Assembly: GCA_910577235.1 (NCBI GenBank)
Contig: CAJTMX010000036.1
Coordinates: 1 to 40,478, forward strand
Reading direction: 5' to 3'
DNA: 40,478 nt
Source: an uncultured Acetatifactor sp.
Lineage (GTDB): Bacteria; Bacillota; Clostridia; Lachnospirales; Lachnospiraceae
Shown: piece by piece, positions 15,134 through 24,388 of the stretch
Numbering within the stretch: position 1 is the stretch's first letter
Layout of the letters: every line of letters begins with the position of its first letter
The notes under the pieces: generated by a model
What the model saw: only the letters and a program-made list of their open reading frames with translations
What the model was told of the DNA's origin: nothing
Databases searched by the model: none
Translations under genes and position numbers: made by a program

Positions 15134-16465
15134 CTATGTACATTTTTCCGTCTGCTGACTTTCCCCACAGCATGTCACAATCTGATTACGCCCATTGTTC
15201 TTACCGTAATATAGCCGGTCGTCTGCCTCGCGCAGCAGGTCTTTCAGATCCTTGGCGGGATCGCAGGCCATTCCGAAAGTCATGGTCACACGGATTTCAT
15301 TGTCCCCGGACTGTATACAGGCGCCGGAGATATCTTTCTGCAGCGCGCGCAGAGATTCGTAGGCGGTTTCCAAACGGCAGTTTTCGTATACCAGCAGGAA
15401 TTCCTCTCCGCCCCAGCGAATGGCATATCCCTTCCCTTTTAAGTGTTTTCGCAGCAGCTTGGCCACAGTTTTCAGCACTTCGTCCCCGCACAGATGCCCA
15501 TAGGTATCATTGACTCTTTTGAAAAAGTCGATATCGCCGATCACCAAAGTAAAGGGAGTATTTTTTGATTTGGCTTTTTCCACGGAACATGCCAGATGAT
15601 GCCCGCCGCTGCGACGGTTGTAAAGTTCTGTCAAAGTGTCCCGCTCCACCAGATTGCGCAGTGAATGCTGCATGGACAGAGCGGAACGCCCGAGCTCCGT
15701 CAACTCGTCTCCCCGCTTGAGCACCGCCGGGTCCAACTCCTCGGTGAGATTTCCGGTAGCCACCTGAGAGAAGAAAGATCTCAGTCCGTACAGCGCTTTC
15801 AGGAATGTGCCGGCATAGGAGATCGAGAACAGGCAGGCCAGAATGAGAGTCACCACGCCCACGATCACGATGGGAGACAATGCCCTGCTGACCTGGCTGT
15901 GTACCTCCGCCGCGGGCTTTCCCACAAACAGGATTCCCACAATCTGTCCGTCTCCGTTTCGCAGAGGCGCATAGTAGGCGAAATAGGTGGTTTCTCTGAT
16001 AATAACATTGTCGTAAAAGCAGGACTCGCCATCCCGCAGCACATCCACCAGCACCTGCTTGGGAGCCTGGGTGCCGATGATCCGTTCCCCCTCCCAGTTT
16101 TTGATGGTGGTCAGCACTCGTGTGTCCTGATAAAACAGAGTAACATCCATAGCGGTGCGCTGCCGGATGCCGTCTATGAGGGAGTAGTCACTGGTGATAT
16201 TGATGTCGCCCTTGTATAGGGACAGTGCCGTATCACCTACCAGAGAGTAGTCTCCGGGATATGCTGTGTCAAGCAGTGTGTCCACCAGAAAGGCCACATT
16301 TTTCAATTCTGTGTATACCTGGTCTTGCATGCTGTGTTTAAAGGAAGTGCTGCTGAAGATAATGACAACTATACCGTAGAGCAGCAGTGGAACCATACTT
16401 ATAGCCTGAAATGAATAATAAAGTTTTCCTCGTTTGTTCTTGTCCGATTCACTTTTTCTGTTCAT
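15134..16465 (-). CDS. Membrane-bound diguanylate cyclase with Cache-like sensor and HAMP
   Basis: A 443-residue signalling protein predicted to make cyclic di-GMP. An N-terminal membrane segment (about 20-45) is followed by an extracytoplasmic single-Cache-like domain (about 46-190). A second membrane segment (about 195-220), a HAMP linker and a C-terminal GGDEF domain (about 275-435) follow. The active-site loop is GGEEF near residue 351, and IDFFKRVNDTYGHLCGDE is typical of the family. The usual RxxD inhibitory site just before the active loop is not evident, so product feedback at that site is doubtful. ATG 16465 has a weak GGGAA seven bases upstream. Confidence 0.88.
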   Translation of the reverse strand: MNRKSESDKNKRGKLYYSFQAISMVPLLLYGIVVIIFSSTSFKHSMQDQVYTELKNVAFLVDTLLDTAYPGDYSLVGDTALSLYKGDINITSDYSLIDGIRQRTAMDVTLFYQDTRVLTTIKNWEGERIIGTQAPKQVLVDVLRDGESCFYDNVIIRETTYFAYYAPLRNGDGQIVGILFVGKPAAEVHSQVSRALSPIVIVGVVTLILACLFSISYAGTFLKALYGLRSFFSQVATGNLTEELDPAVLKRGDELTELGRSALSMQHSLRNLVERDTLTELYNRRSGGHHLACSVEKAKSKNTPFTLVIGDIDFFKRVNDTYGHLCGDEVLKTVAKLLRKHLKGKGYAIRWGGEEFLLVYENCRLETAYESLRALQKDISGACIQSGDNEIRVTMTFGMACDPAKDLKDLLREADDRLYYGKNNGRNQIVTCCGESQQTEKCT

Positions 16466-16555
16466 ATATAATTCCCAGTATTTCAATTTTATAGTGATAA
16501 AGTACTATGACTAGTATAAACGCAACAGAAGAAAAATGCAATGCAAAGTTTTTTC

Positions 16556-16585
16556 TTGACAGAAATGGGCGGAAGGTCTTATAAT
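16556..16585 (+). promoter_or_regulatory. Sigma-A promoter of the T-box/ileS transcript
   Basis: A perfect TTGACA (16556-16561), an 18-base spacer and a perfect TATAAT (16580-16585). Transcription would start near 16592, at the beginning of the T-box leader. Confidence 0.85.
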
Positions 16586-16592
16586 CGGAACA

Positions 16593-16850
16593 AATAGAAT
16601 GAACCGAAAAGCGCAGACGAAGAGAGTACGCACAGTGCCAAAGCCCCAGCGAGCCGGTGAAGGTGAAAGACCGGCGCAAGTAGGCTGTTGCGGAAGATCA
16701 CTTCCGAGCTGCCGTGCTGAAAGACAGTAGGCATTGCCGCGTCCCCGGCGTTAGCGGGGAACATATTGATCCGCTTTTGCAGGCGGTGCGTATGCGTAAC
16801 GGGTGGTTATACGGGCAGTCGGCCCCGTCCTTTTACGGACGGGGTTTTTT
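16593..16850 (+). ncRNA. T-box riboswitch (isoleucine) with terminator
   Basis: The leader RNA reads uncharged tRNA-Ile and controls ileS by antitermination. The specifier is ATC at 16697-16699, within a GGAAGATCACTTCC region on the 3' side of stem I. The T-box bulge TGGT at 16804-16807 (within GGGTGGTTATACGGG) would pair with the ACCA end of tRNA-Ile. The terminator is the eight-pair stem CCCCGTCC/GGACGGGG (16823-16830, 16837-16844) followed by six T. A small stem CCCCG/CGGGG near 16743-16759 fits the stem III position. Confidence 0.93.
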
Positions 16851-16913
16851 GTGTACACTGAAACATGTCGGGACGCCCAAACGGCCTGACATGCATCATG
16901 GGATAGTGTGTAC
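16851..16913 (+). repeat. Nested palindromic element (family 2) between T-box and ileS
   Basis: The inner stem CATGTCGGG/CCTGACATG (16864-16872, 16885-16893) lies inside an outer stem formed by GTACACT (16853-16859) and AGTGTGTAC (16905-16913), with a two-base bulge. It follows the terminator, so it is present only in readthrough ileS mRNA. A relative with the same inner motif is at 32419-32509. Confidence 0.6.
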
Positions 16914-16954
16914 AGGTAGGAAACATACGGAACTATAAATAGGAGGAGAGCAGA

Positions 16955-19900
16955 ATGTATCAGAAAGTATCAACGGATCTTAACTTTGTGGACAGAGAGA
17001 AACAGGTAGAACAGTTCTGGAAGGACCACGATATCTTCCGCAAGAGCCTGGAGAAAAATAAGGACGGGGAGGTTTACACCTTCTACGATGGGCCGCCCAC
17101 TGCCAACGGCAAGCCCCATATCGGCCATGTGGAGACCCGGGTCATCAAAGACATGATCCCCCGCTACCGCACCATGAAGGGCTATATGGTCCCCCGCAAG
17201 GCGGGCTGGGACACCCACGGACTGCCTGTGGAGATCGAGGTGGAAAAGCTGCTGGGACTGGACGGCAAGGATCAGATCGAGGCTTACGGACTGGAGCCTT
17301 TCATCGACAAATGTAAGGAAAGCGTCTGGAAATACAAGGGTATGTGGGAGGATTTTTCCGGCACTGTGGGTTTCTGGGCGGATATGGATGATCCCTATGT
17401 GACTTACCACGATGATTTCATCGAATCCGAGTGGTGGGCCCTCCAGGAGATCTGGAACAAGGGCCTATTGTACAAGGGCTTTAAGATCGTTCCTTACTGT
17501 CCCCGCTGCGGCACGCCCCTGTCCACCCAGGAGGTTGCCCAGGGCTATAAGCTGGTGAAGGAGCGCTCCGCCATTGTGCGATTCAAAGTGGCAGGCGAGG
17601 ACGCTTTCTTTCTGGCCTGGACCACCACACCCTGGACTCTGCCCTCCAATGTGGCGCTGTGCATGAACCCTGACGAGACCTACTGCAAGGTCAAAGCCGC
17701 AGACGGCCATACCTATTATATGGCCCAGGCTCTGCTTGACAATGTGCTGGGCAAGCTGGCCGGGGAGGATACCCCCGCCTATGAGGTGCTGGAGACCTAT
17801 CTGGGCAGAGATCTGGAGCACAAAGAATACGAACCGCTGTTTGCCTGTGCCGGAGAGGCCGCCGCGAGACAGGGCAAGAAGGGATTCTTTGTGACCTGCG
17901 ACAACTATGTCACTATGTCCGACGGTACCGGCATCGTACACATTGCTCCCGCTTTCGGTGAGGACGATGCCAATGTGGGCCGCAAGTATGACCTGCCCTT
18001 TGTACAGTTTGTGGACGGCAAGGGCCAGCTCACGGAGGAAACCCCCTACGCCGGAATTTTTGTGAAAAAAGCGGACCCGCAGATCCTGAAAGATTTGGAC
18101 GGCGAGGGCAAGCTCTTTGACGCCCCCAAGTTTGAGCATGATTATCCTCACTGCTGGAGGTGCGATACCCCTCTGATCTATTACGCCAGAGAGTCCTGGT
18201 ATATCCGGGAAACCGCTGTCAAAGACGATCTGATCCGCAACAACAACACGGTAAACTGGATTCCCGAGTCCATCGGCACAGGGCGTTTCGGCAACTGGCT
18301 GGAGAATATTCAGGACTGGGCCATCTCCCGCAACCGTTACTGGGGCACACCGCTGAATATCTGGGAGTGTTCCTGCGGACACCAGGAATGCATCGGCAGC
18401 CGTCAGGAGCTGGCGGACAAGGCCGGCAAGCCGGACGCCGCCAAAGTGGAGCTGCACAGGCCCTATATCGATGAAGTGACCTATCCCTGCCCGGAGTGCG
18501 GCTCAGAGATGAAACGTGTACCCGAAGTGCTGGACTGCTGGTTTGACTCCGGCGCCATGCCTTTCGCCCAGCACCATTATCCTTTTGAAAACAAGGAAGT
18601 GTTTGAGCAGCAGTTCCCGGCCCAGTTCATCTCCGAGGCCGTGGACCAGACCCGGGGATGGTTCCACTCCCTAATGGCGGAGTCTACGCTGCTGTTTAAC
18701 AAGGCCCCCTATGAGAATGTCATTGTGCTGGGCCATGTGCAGGACGAGAACGGTCAGAAGATGAGCAAGAGCAAAGGTAACGCGGTAGATCCCTTTGATG
18801 CTTTGGCCCAGTACGGCGCGGACGCGATCCGGTGGTATTTCTATACCAGCTGCGCGCCATGGCTGCCCAAGCGTTTCGCGGGTAAGATCGTGCAGGAGGG
18901 CCAGAGGAAATTTATGGGCACCCTGTGGAACACCTATGCCTTTTATATCCTGTATGCGGATATTGACAGTTTTGACCCCACCAAATATACGCTGGAGTAC
19001 GACAAGCTGCCGGTGATGGACCGCTGGTTACTGTCCAGATTAAACACCGTGGTGGGTGAAGTGGACGAGGATCTGGACAAATACCGGATTCCCGAGGCGG
19101 GCAAGGCGCTGGAAGACTTCGTGGACGAGATGAGCAACTGGTATGTGCGCCGCAGCCGTGAACGTTTCTGGGCCAAGGGCATGGAACAGGATAAGATTAA
19201 CGCCTATATGACTCTGTATACGGCGCTGGTGACCATCAGTAAGGCCGCCGCTCCCATGATCCCCTTTATGACCGAGGATATCTATCAGAACATGGTGCGC
19301 AGCGTGGACAAAGACGCTCCGGAGAGCATTCATCTGTGCGATTTCCCCCAGGTACACGCCGAGAGGATCGACAAGGCTCTGGAGGAGTCCATGAAAGACG
19401 TGCTGGCCGCCGTGGTGATGGGCCGGGCCTGCCGCAACGACGCCGCCATCAAGAACCGCCAACCCATCGGCAGAATGTATATTAAAGCGGATTTCAGTCT
19501 GGATGATTTCTATGTGGATATCATCAAGGATGAACTGAATGTGAAGGAAGTAGTCTTCACGGGCGATGTGCGCGACTTTACTTCCTATACCTTCAAGCCC
19601 CAACTGCGCACTGTGGGGCCGAAATACGGCAAACAGCTGGGCGGCATCCAGAAGACGCTGGGGGCCCTGGACGGCAACGCCGCCATGGATGAGCTGAAAG
19701 AAAGCGGTAAACTGACCTTTACAGTGGACGGCGCTACGGTGGAACTCACCCAGGACGATCTGCTGATCAGCATGGCCCAGAAAGAGGGCTATGTGTCCCA
19801 GGAGGACAATCAGATAACCGTGGTGCTGGACACCAACCTGACCCAGGAGTTGGTGGAAGAGGGCTTTGTCTACGAGATCATCAGCAAGATCCAGACCATG

Positions 19901-20107
19901 CGAAAGGACGCGGGCTTTGAGGTGATGGATCACATCCGGGTATCCTTATGCGGCAATGCCAAACTCTTTGCCATCGCCGAGAATAACCGGGAGGCCATCT
20001 GCGGCAAGGTGCTGGCGGAGGAACTACATGCGGACGTCTCCTTTGCAGTGACGAAAGAATGGAATGTGAACGGCGAGAATGTGACCATCAACCTGGAGAA
20101 AATATAG
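16955..20107 (+). CDS. ileS: Isoleucyl-tRNA synthetase, long (type 2-like) form
   Basis: A 1050-residue class I aminoacyl-tRNA synthetase that charges tRNA-Ile. The HIGH motif is at 55-58 (GKPHIGHVETR) and KMSKS at 602-606 (ENGQKMSKSKGN). A zinc-ribbon-like CPRCGTPLSTQE and a second CPECGSEM pair are visible, along with the editing domain and a C-terminal anticodon-binding region. The length and wording such as AGWDTHGLPVEIEVEK are those of the eukaryote-like IleRS2 group, which is commonly less sensitive to mupirocin; that property is inferred, not shown. AGGAGGAG lies seven or so bases before the ATG. The gene is controlled by the T-box upstream. Confidence 0.97.
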   Translation: MYQKVSTDLNFVDREKQVEQFWKDHDIFRKSLEKNKDGEVYTFYDGPPTANGKPHIGHVETRVIKDMIPRYRTMKGYMVPRKAGWDTHGLPVEIEVEKLLGLDGKDQIEAYGLEPFIDKCKESVWKYKGMWEDFSGTVGFWADMDDPYVTYHDDFIESEWWALQEIWNKGLLYKGFKIVPYCPRCGTPLSTQEVAQGYKLVKERSAIVRFKVAGEDAFFLAWTTTPWTLPSNVALCMNPDETYCKVKAADGHTYYMAQALLDNVLGKLAGEDTPAYEVLETYLGRDLEHKEYEPLFACAGEAAARQGKKGFFVTCDNYVTMSDGTGIVHIAPAFGEDDANVGRKYDLPFVQFVDGKGQLTEETPYAGIFVKKADPQILKDLDGEGKLFDAPKFEHDYPHCWRCDTPLIYYARESWYIRETAVKDDLIRNNNTVNWIPESIGTGRFGNWLENIQDWAISRNRYWGTPLNIWECSCGHQECIGSRQELADKAGKPDAAKVELHRPYIDEVTYPCPECGSEMKRVPEVLDCWFDSGAMPFAQHHYPFENKEVFEQQFPAQFISEAVDQTRGWFHSLMAESTLLFNKAPYENVIVLGHVQDENGQKMSKSKGNAVDPFDALAQYGADAIRWYFYTSCAPWLPKRFAGKIVQEGQRKFMGTLWNTYAFYILYADIDSFDPTKYTLEYDKLPVMDRWLLSRLNTVVGEVDEDLDKYRIPEAGKALEDFVDEMSNWYVRRSRERFWAKGMEQDKINAYMTLYTALVTISKAAAPMIPFMTEDIYQNMVRSVDKDAPESIHLCDFPQVHAERIDKALEESMKDVLAAVVMGRACRNDAAIKNRQPIGRMYIKADFSLDDFYVDIIKDELNVKEVVFTGDVRDFTSYTFKPQLRTVGPKYGKQLGGIQKTLGALDGNAAMDELKESGKLTFTVDGATVELTQDDLLISMAQKEGYVSQEDNQITVVLDTNLTQELVEEGFVYEIISKIQTMRKDAGFEVMDHIRVSLCGNAKLFAIAENNREAICGKVLAEELHADVSFAVTKEWNVNGENVTINLEKI

Positions 20108-20204
20108 CTGGGGCGGATGGAGCAGGACAAATGGAATGCCTGAGGAATAGGATTTATAACGATGGTGGAGACGCTGAACCGAAACGTGCGGGAAAGGAGT
20201 TACC

Positions 20205-20978
20205 ATGATAACAGACACTTTTGACAATGCATCATCGGCGATCATCAACCCCCAGACCAATGAGAACGCACCTGTGGTGGATGCCTGTATACTGACTTTC
20301 TCCCATGCCATCGAGAAGTTTGTGCGGGAACATTATGAGTGCAAGCAGCTCGGGTCTTTCTGGTTCGCCACCGGGGAGACGCCGGTGTGGCAGATTGAGT
20401 ATGCGGGCAGGAAGTTTGCCTTTTACAAGACCTATGTGGGCGCGCCTGCCTGCGTATGCAGCGTGGAGAATACGCTCTCGGTGATCCGGACGAATAAATA
20501 CATTGTCTTTGGCGGCGCGGGATGCCTGAACAAGGAGATCGCTCATGGCAAGGTGATGGTTCCCACGGAGGGGTATCGGGACGAGGGCACATCCTACCAC
20601 TATGCGCCCCCATCGGACTATATCGGGATACGGAATGCGGACACCGTGGCGAAATGCATGGCGGAAAACGGGATTCCCTATGTAAAGGGGAAGACCTGGA
20701 CCACGGATTCCTTTTATCGTGAGACAGTAAAAAACTTTGAGAAACACAAGGCGGACGGCTGTATCTCGGTGGAGATGGAATGCGCGGCATTGCAGGCCAT
20801 GTGTGATTTCCGGGGATTGGAGCTGTACATGTTCTTTACCAGCGGCGATCTGCTGGATGCTCCCCAGTGGGACTCCAGGCGCAGGGAGGGGGACAACCGG
20901 GGAACCCAGCATGACGCGGGGCACTTTGACATCGCCCTGGAGCTGGCCCGGTATGTCACCTGTGGGCAGGGAGAATAA
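20205..20978 (+). CDS. Nucleoside phosphorylase (PNP/UDP family)
   Basis: A 257-residue phosphorylase of the purine/uridine phosphorylase superfamily, expected to split nucleosides with phosphate in the cytoplasm. The phosphate- and ribose-binding glycine-rich stretch FGGAGCLNKEIAHGKVMVP and the characteristic SVEMECAALQAMCDFRG (ribose-contacting Met-Glu) are clear. The family base-pocket Asp may be that in TSGDLLDAP. The base specificity cannot be read reliably. GGAAAGGAG lies about six bases before ATG 20205. It follows ileS by 97 bases on the same strand with no terminator between, so it may share that transcript. An acetyltransferase-like remnant directly follows its stop, in frame. Confidence 0.87.
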   Translation: MITDTFDNASSAIINPQTNENAPVVDACILTFSHAIEKFVREHYECKQLGSFWFATGETPVWQIEYAGRKFAFYKTYVGAPACVCSVENTLSVIRTNKYIVFGGAGCLNKEIAHGKVMVPTEGYRDEGTSYHYAPPSDYIGIRNADTVAKCMAENGIPYVKGKTWTTDSFYRETVKNFEKHKADGCISVEMECAALQAMCDFRGLELYMFFTSGDLLDAPQWDSRRREGDNRGTQHDAGHFDIALELARYVTCGQGE

Positions 20979-20981
20979 TAG

Positions 20982-21134
20982 AGCATTCAAGTTGATGTCA
21001 TGGCATGGGACGATCAGAAAAAAATCTATGAAGGTCTTGGGTTTCAGACTTCGATGCCCCAGCGGCGCGGCGAACCCATGCACATCTGTCTGACAAATCA
21101 GATTGAATTGACAGATGCTATGTTTCAGCAATGA
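20982..21134 (+). pseudogene. C-terminal remnant of a GNAT-like acetyltransferase
   Basis: Immediately after the phosphorylase stop (TAA, then TAG) about fifty codons remain open and read like the end of a GNAT acetyltransferase. The acetyl-CoA-side pattern DVMAWDDQKKIYEGLGF is followed by a short tail ending at TGA 21132-21134. No start codon with a ribosome binding site and no N-terminal half are present. It looks like the 3' stump of a deleted gene. The assignment rests on one short motif and is moderate at best. Confidence 0.45.
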
Positions 21135-21594
21135 CGGGAACTTTTTTCTAAAAAAAGTCAGTATTTTTAAGAAACGGAGGCATTTCTCCTGCCTCAATAC
21201 CAAGACACTGACCGTAGGTCAGACCAGCGGGTTTACACCGATTTTTCGTAATATCGGCAGACACATGATCATGCCGGCCCTTATAAAAAGCCATTGATGA
21301 TCATATAGTAAACCGTACCGTTTTTATTGCTGAATCCCCTGTTTTCAAGCTCAAGTAAGAAAACGCAGCAGGCCCTTCATCCGGGAGAAAGTATTAACGG
21401 AGAGGAGATCAGTAGATTGTCTTTCAATGGCAGATTTTGCGATTGGATACGGATCTGATGATAAAGAGAAGAAGTGGAAAGTATATCAAAACGGCGAAAG
21501 AGGAATGAAACGCAATGAATTATACTATCAATAATTCCGGATGGGAAAAACATAGGTAAAAGCTGCACAAAAATCTGCGGAAACACAAAAATAG
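21135..21594. other. Gene-poor stretch before glgP
   Basis: About 460 bases without a convincing gene. Short frames exist, for example codons from ATG 21427 to TAA at about 21532, containing GYGSDDKEKKWKVYQNGERG, which has no ribosome binding site and no recognisable family. Base composition is more AT-rich than in the neighbours. It may be decayed coding DNA, continuous with the acetyltransferase stump at 20982-21134. A weak hairpin CCGAT/ATCGG lies near 21238-21256. Confidence 0.4.
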
Positions 21595-21623
21595 TTGGCA
21601 TTGCCGGGAATATTTGGTATAAT
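21595..21623 (+). promoter_or_regulatory. Promoter of glgP
   Basis: TTGGCA (21595-21600), a 17-base spacer and a perfect TATAAT (21618-21623) give a strong sigma-A promoter 136 bases before the glgP start. The roughly 130-base leader shows no riboswitch I recognise. Confidence 0.75.
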
Positions 21624-21758
21624 ATATAGCTGCATATCAAATATAAGCGCATCTGGCGATTATGAAAATGATCTCAGCAGCGCAAAGACGCAGATCGCCT
21701 GGCTGTGGGCAGCAATTATTTTATTGTCCGTAAACGCAATCAGAAAAGGAGAATGACC

Positions 21759-24245
21759 ATGAAGAGTACTACGACAACCAAAAAGACGAAGTTCGACAAA
21801 GAGCTTTTTAAGAGAAGCGTACAGTACAATACAAAGACCCTGTACCGCAAGAATCTGGATGAGGCCAGTCCCCAACAGATCTTCCAGGCGGTATCTTACG
21901 CTATAAAGGACCAGATCGTGGAGGACTGGATGGACACCCAGAAAGCCTACGAGAAACAGGATGCCAAGACCGTATACTATCTGTCCATGGAATTTCTGAT
22001 GGGCCGCGCCCTGGGAAACAATCTGATCAATATGATGGCTTACAAGGAGGCCAAGGAGGCTCTGGAGGAGTTGGGTCTGGATCTGAACGTTGTGGAAGAC
22101 CAGGAGCCTGACGCGGCACTGGGCAACGGCGGCTTGGGCCGTCTGGCGGCATGTTTTTTGGATTCCCTGGCCACTTTGGGCTACCCTGCCTACGGCTGCG
22201 GTATCCGCTACCGCTACGGCATGTTCAAACAGCAGATCCGGGACGGCTACCAGATCGAAGTTCCCGACAACTGGCTGGTGGACGGTAATCCCTTTGAACT
22301 GCGCAGACCCGAGTACAGGAAAGAGGTAAAATTCGGCGGATATGTGACCGTGAAACGCGATGAGAACGGCAGGGAGCATTTCTCCCAGGAGGGCTATCAG
22401 TCCGTAAACGCCATCCCCTTTGACCTGCCCATTGTGGGCTACGGCAACCATATTGTAAATACTCTGCGTATCTGGGATGCCGAGCCGGTGGTATGTTTCC
22501 AGCTGGACTCCTTTGACAAGGGCGACTATCAAAAGGCGGTGGAACAGGAAAATCTGGCGAGAAATATCGTGGAGGTACTCTACCCCAACGACAACCACTA
22601 TGCGGGTAAGGAGCTGCGCTTAAAACAGCAGTACTTCTTTATCTCCGCCTCGGTACAGGAGGCCGTGGCAAAATACATGCGTACCCACAGCGATGTCCGC
22701 AAGTTCTATGAAAAGGTGACTTTCCAGCTCAACGATACCCATCCCACCGTGGCCATCGCCGAGCTGATGCGTATACTGATGGATGAATATTTCCTTACCT
22801 GGGACGAGGCATGGGCTGTGACCACCAGGACCTGCGCCTATACCAACCATACCATTATGGCTGAAGCTCTGGAAAAATGGCCCATTGAGCTGTTCTCCAG
22901 ACTGTTGCCCCGCATATATCAGATCGTGGAGGAGATCAACCGCAGATTTATCCTTGAGATCGAGAAAAAATACGGCAACGTGCCCGGCGTCAACGTACAG
23001 GACAAGATCCGCAAGATGGCCATCATCTATGACGGACAGGTGAAGATGGCCCATCTGGCCATTGTGTCCGGCTACTCTGTGAACGGTGTGGCAAGACTGC
23101 ACACGGAGATTTTGAAAAATCAGGAACTGAAGGATTTCTATGAAATGTTCCCGGATCGTTTCAACAACAAGACCAACGGCATCACCCAGAGACGTTTCCT
23201 GCTCCACGGCAACCCGCTGCTGGCAGACTGGGTAACGGACCATATCGGCAACGAATGGATCACCGACCTGCCCCAGATCAGCCGCCTGAAGATTTATGCG
23301 GACGATGCCAAGGCCCAGCAGGAATTTATGAATATCAAGTATCAGAACAAGGTGCGCCTGGCAAAATATATCCTGGAGCACAACGGCGTGGAGGTGGACC
23401 CCCGCTCCATCTTTGACGTACAGGTAAAGCGCCTCCATGAGTACAAGAGACAGCTGCTGAACATCCTGCATGTGATGTATCTCTACAACGAGATCAAGGA
23501 GCATCCGGACAAAGAGTTCTATCCCAGGACCTTTATCTTCGGCGCCAAGGCAGCGGCAGGATACCGCAACGCCAAACTGACCATCAAGCTGATCACTTCC
23601 GTAGCGGACGTCATCAACAACGATGCCTCCATCGGCGGCAAGATCAAAGTTGTATTTATAGAGAACTACAATGTATCCAACGCGGAGATCATCTTTGCCG
23701 CCGCGGATGTATCCGAGCAGATTTCCACAGCCAGCAAGGAGGCATCCGGCACCGGCAACATGAAATTCATGTTAAACGGCGCCCTGACCCTGGGCACTAT
23801 GGACGGTGCCAACGTGGAGATCGTTGAGGAAGTAGGTGAGGAGAACGCCTTTATCTTCGGCCTGTCCTCCGACGAAGTCATTAACTACGAGAACCACGGC
23901 GGCTACAACCCCATGGAGATCTTCAACAACGACCAGGATATCCGCAAGGTATTGATGCAGCTGATCAACGGAACCTACTCCAGAGACACAGAGATGTTCC
24001 GCCACCTGTACAATTCCCTGTTGAACACCCAGAGCACCTCCCGGGCAGACACCTACTTTATATTAAAGGATTTCAAGGCCTACGCAGAAGCCCAAAAGAA
24101 AGTAGAAACCGCCTACAAGGACGAAGCCGCCTGGGCCAAGAGCGCCATCCTCAATGTGGCCTGCTCCGGAAAATTTACCTCAGACAGAACCATCCAGCAA
24201 TACGTGGACGAAATCTGGCACCTGGACAAAGTAACCCTCCAGTAA
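21759..24245 (+). CDS. glgP: Glycogen/starch (alpha-glucan) phosphorylase
   Basis: An 828-residue GT35 phosphorylase that releases glucose-1-phosphate from alpha-1,4-glucans such as glycogen, using pyridoxal phosphate. The PLP lysine is Lys669 in EASGTGNMKFMLNGALTLG, the family signature. N-terminal ALGNGGLGRLAACFLDS, the QLNDTHPTVAIAELMR block and VQVKRLHEYKRQLLN are all intact. ATG 21759 has AAAGGAG seven bases upstream; ATG 21753 lies too close to that site. The gene stands alone behind its own promoter, with no other glycogen gene beside it. A complex repeat region follows. Confidence 0.97.
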   Translation: MKSTTTTKKTKFDKELFKRSVQYNTKTLYRKNLDEASPQQIFQAVSYAIKDQIVEDWMDTQKAYEKQDAKTVYYLSMEFLMGRALGNNLINMMAYKEAKEALEELGLDLNVVEDQEPDAALGNGGLGRLAACFLDSLATLGYPAYGCGIRYRYGMFKQQIRDGYQIEVPDNWLVDGNPFELRRPEYRKEVKFGGYVTVKRDENGREHFSQEGYQSVNAIPFDLPIVGYGNHIVNTLRIWDAEPVVCFQLDSFDKGDYQKAVEQENLARNIVEVLYPNDNHYAGKELRLKQQYFFISASVQEAVAKYMRTHSDVRKFYEKVTFQLNDTHPTVAIAELMRILMDEYFLTWDEAWAVTTRTCAYTNHTIMAEALEKWPIELFSRLLPRIYQIVEEINRRFILEIEKKYGNVPGVNVQDKIRKMAIIYDGQVKMAHLAIVSGYSVNGVARLHTEILKNQELKDFYEMFPDRFNNKTNGITQRRFLLHGNPLLADWVTDHIGNEWITDLPQISRLKIYADDAKAQQEFMNIKYQNKVRLAKYILEHNGVEVDPRSIFDVQVKRLHEYKRQLLNILHVMYLYNEIKEHPDKEFYPRTFIFGAKAAAGYRNAKLTIKLITSVADVINNDASIGGKIKVVFIENYNVSNAEIIFAAADVSEQISTASKEASGTGNMKFMLNGALTLGTMDGANVEIVEEVGEENAFIFGLSSDEVINYENHGGYNPMEIFNNDQDIRKVLMQLINGTYSRDTEMFRHLYNSLLNTQSTSRADTYFILKDFKAYAEAQKKVETAYKDEAAWAKSAILNVACSGKFTSDRTIQQYVDEIWHLDKVTLQ

Positions 24246-24260
24246 ACCCGCCAGACTCCA

Positions 24261-24388
24261 AACCACTACGGCCGCTGAACAGCGGCCTCCCAAGTGATGG
24301 GCCCTTCCAACAGTGAAACCTAAAACCAATACAGCCGCTGAACAGCGGAACTCCCAAAGTGATGCGGCTGTCCAACAGCGGAAACCGA
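24261..24388. repeat. Imperfect tandem duplication of about 63 bases
   Basis: Two similar units start near 24261 and 24324. Both contain the hairpin GCCGCTGAACAGCGG (24271-24285 and 24334-24348), then CTCCCAA(A)GTGATG and a TCCAACAG(T/C)G(G)AAACC end. The spacing between hairpins is 63 bases. No coding role is apparent. Confidence 0.7.

Noticed and set aside
17465..18457. A 330-codon open frame on the minus strand inside ileS
   Set aside because: It lies wholly antisense to the highly conserved ileS and shows no domain or ribosome binding site. Long antisense frames are common opposite GC-rich genes.
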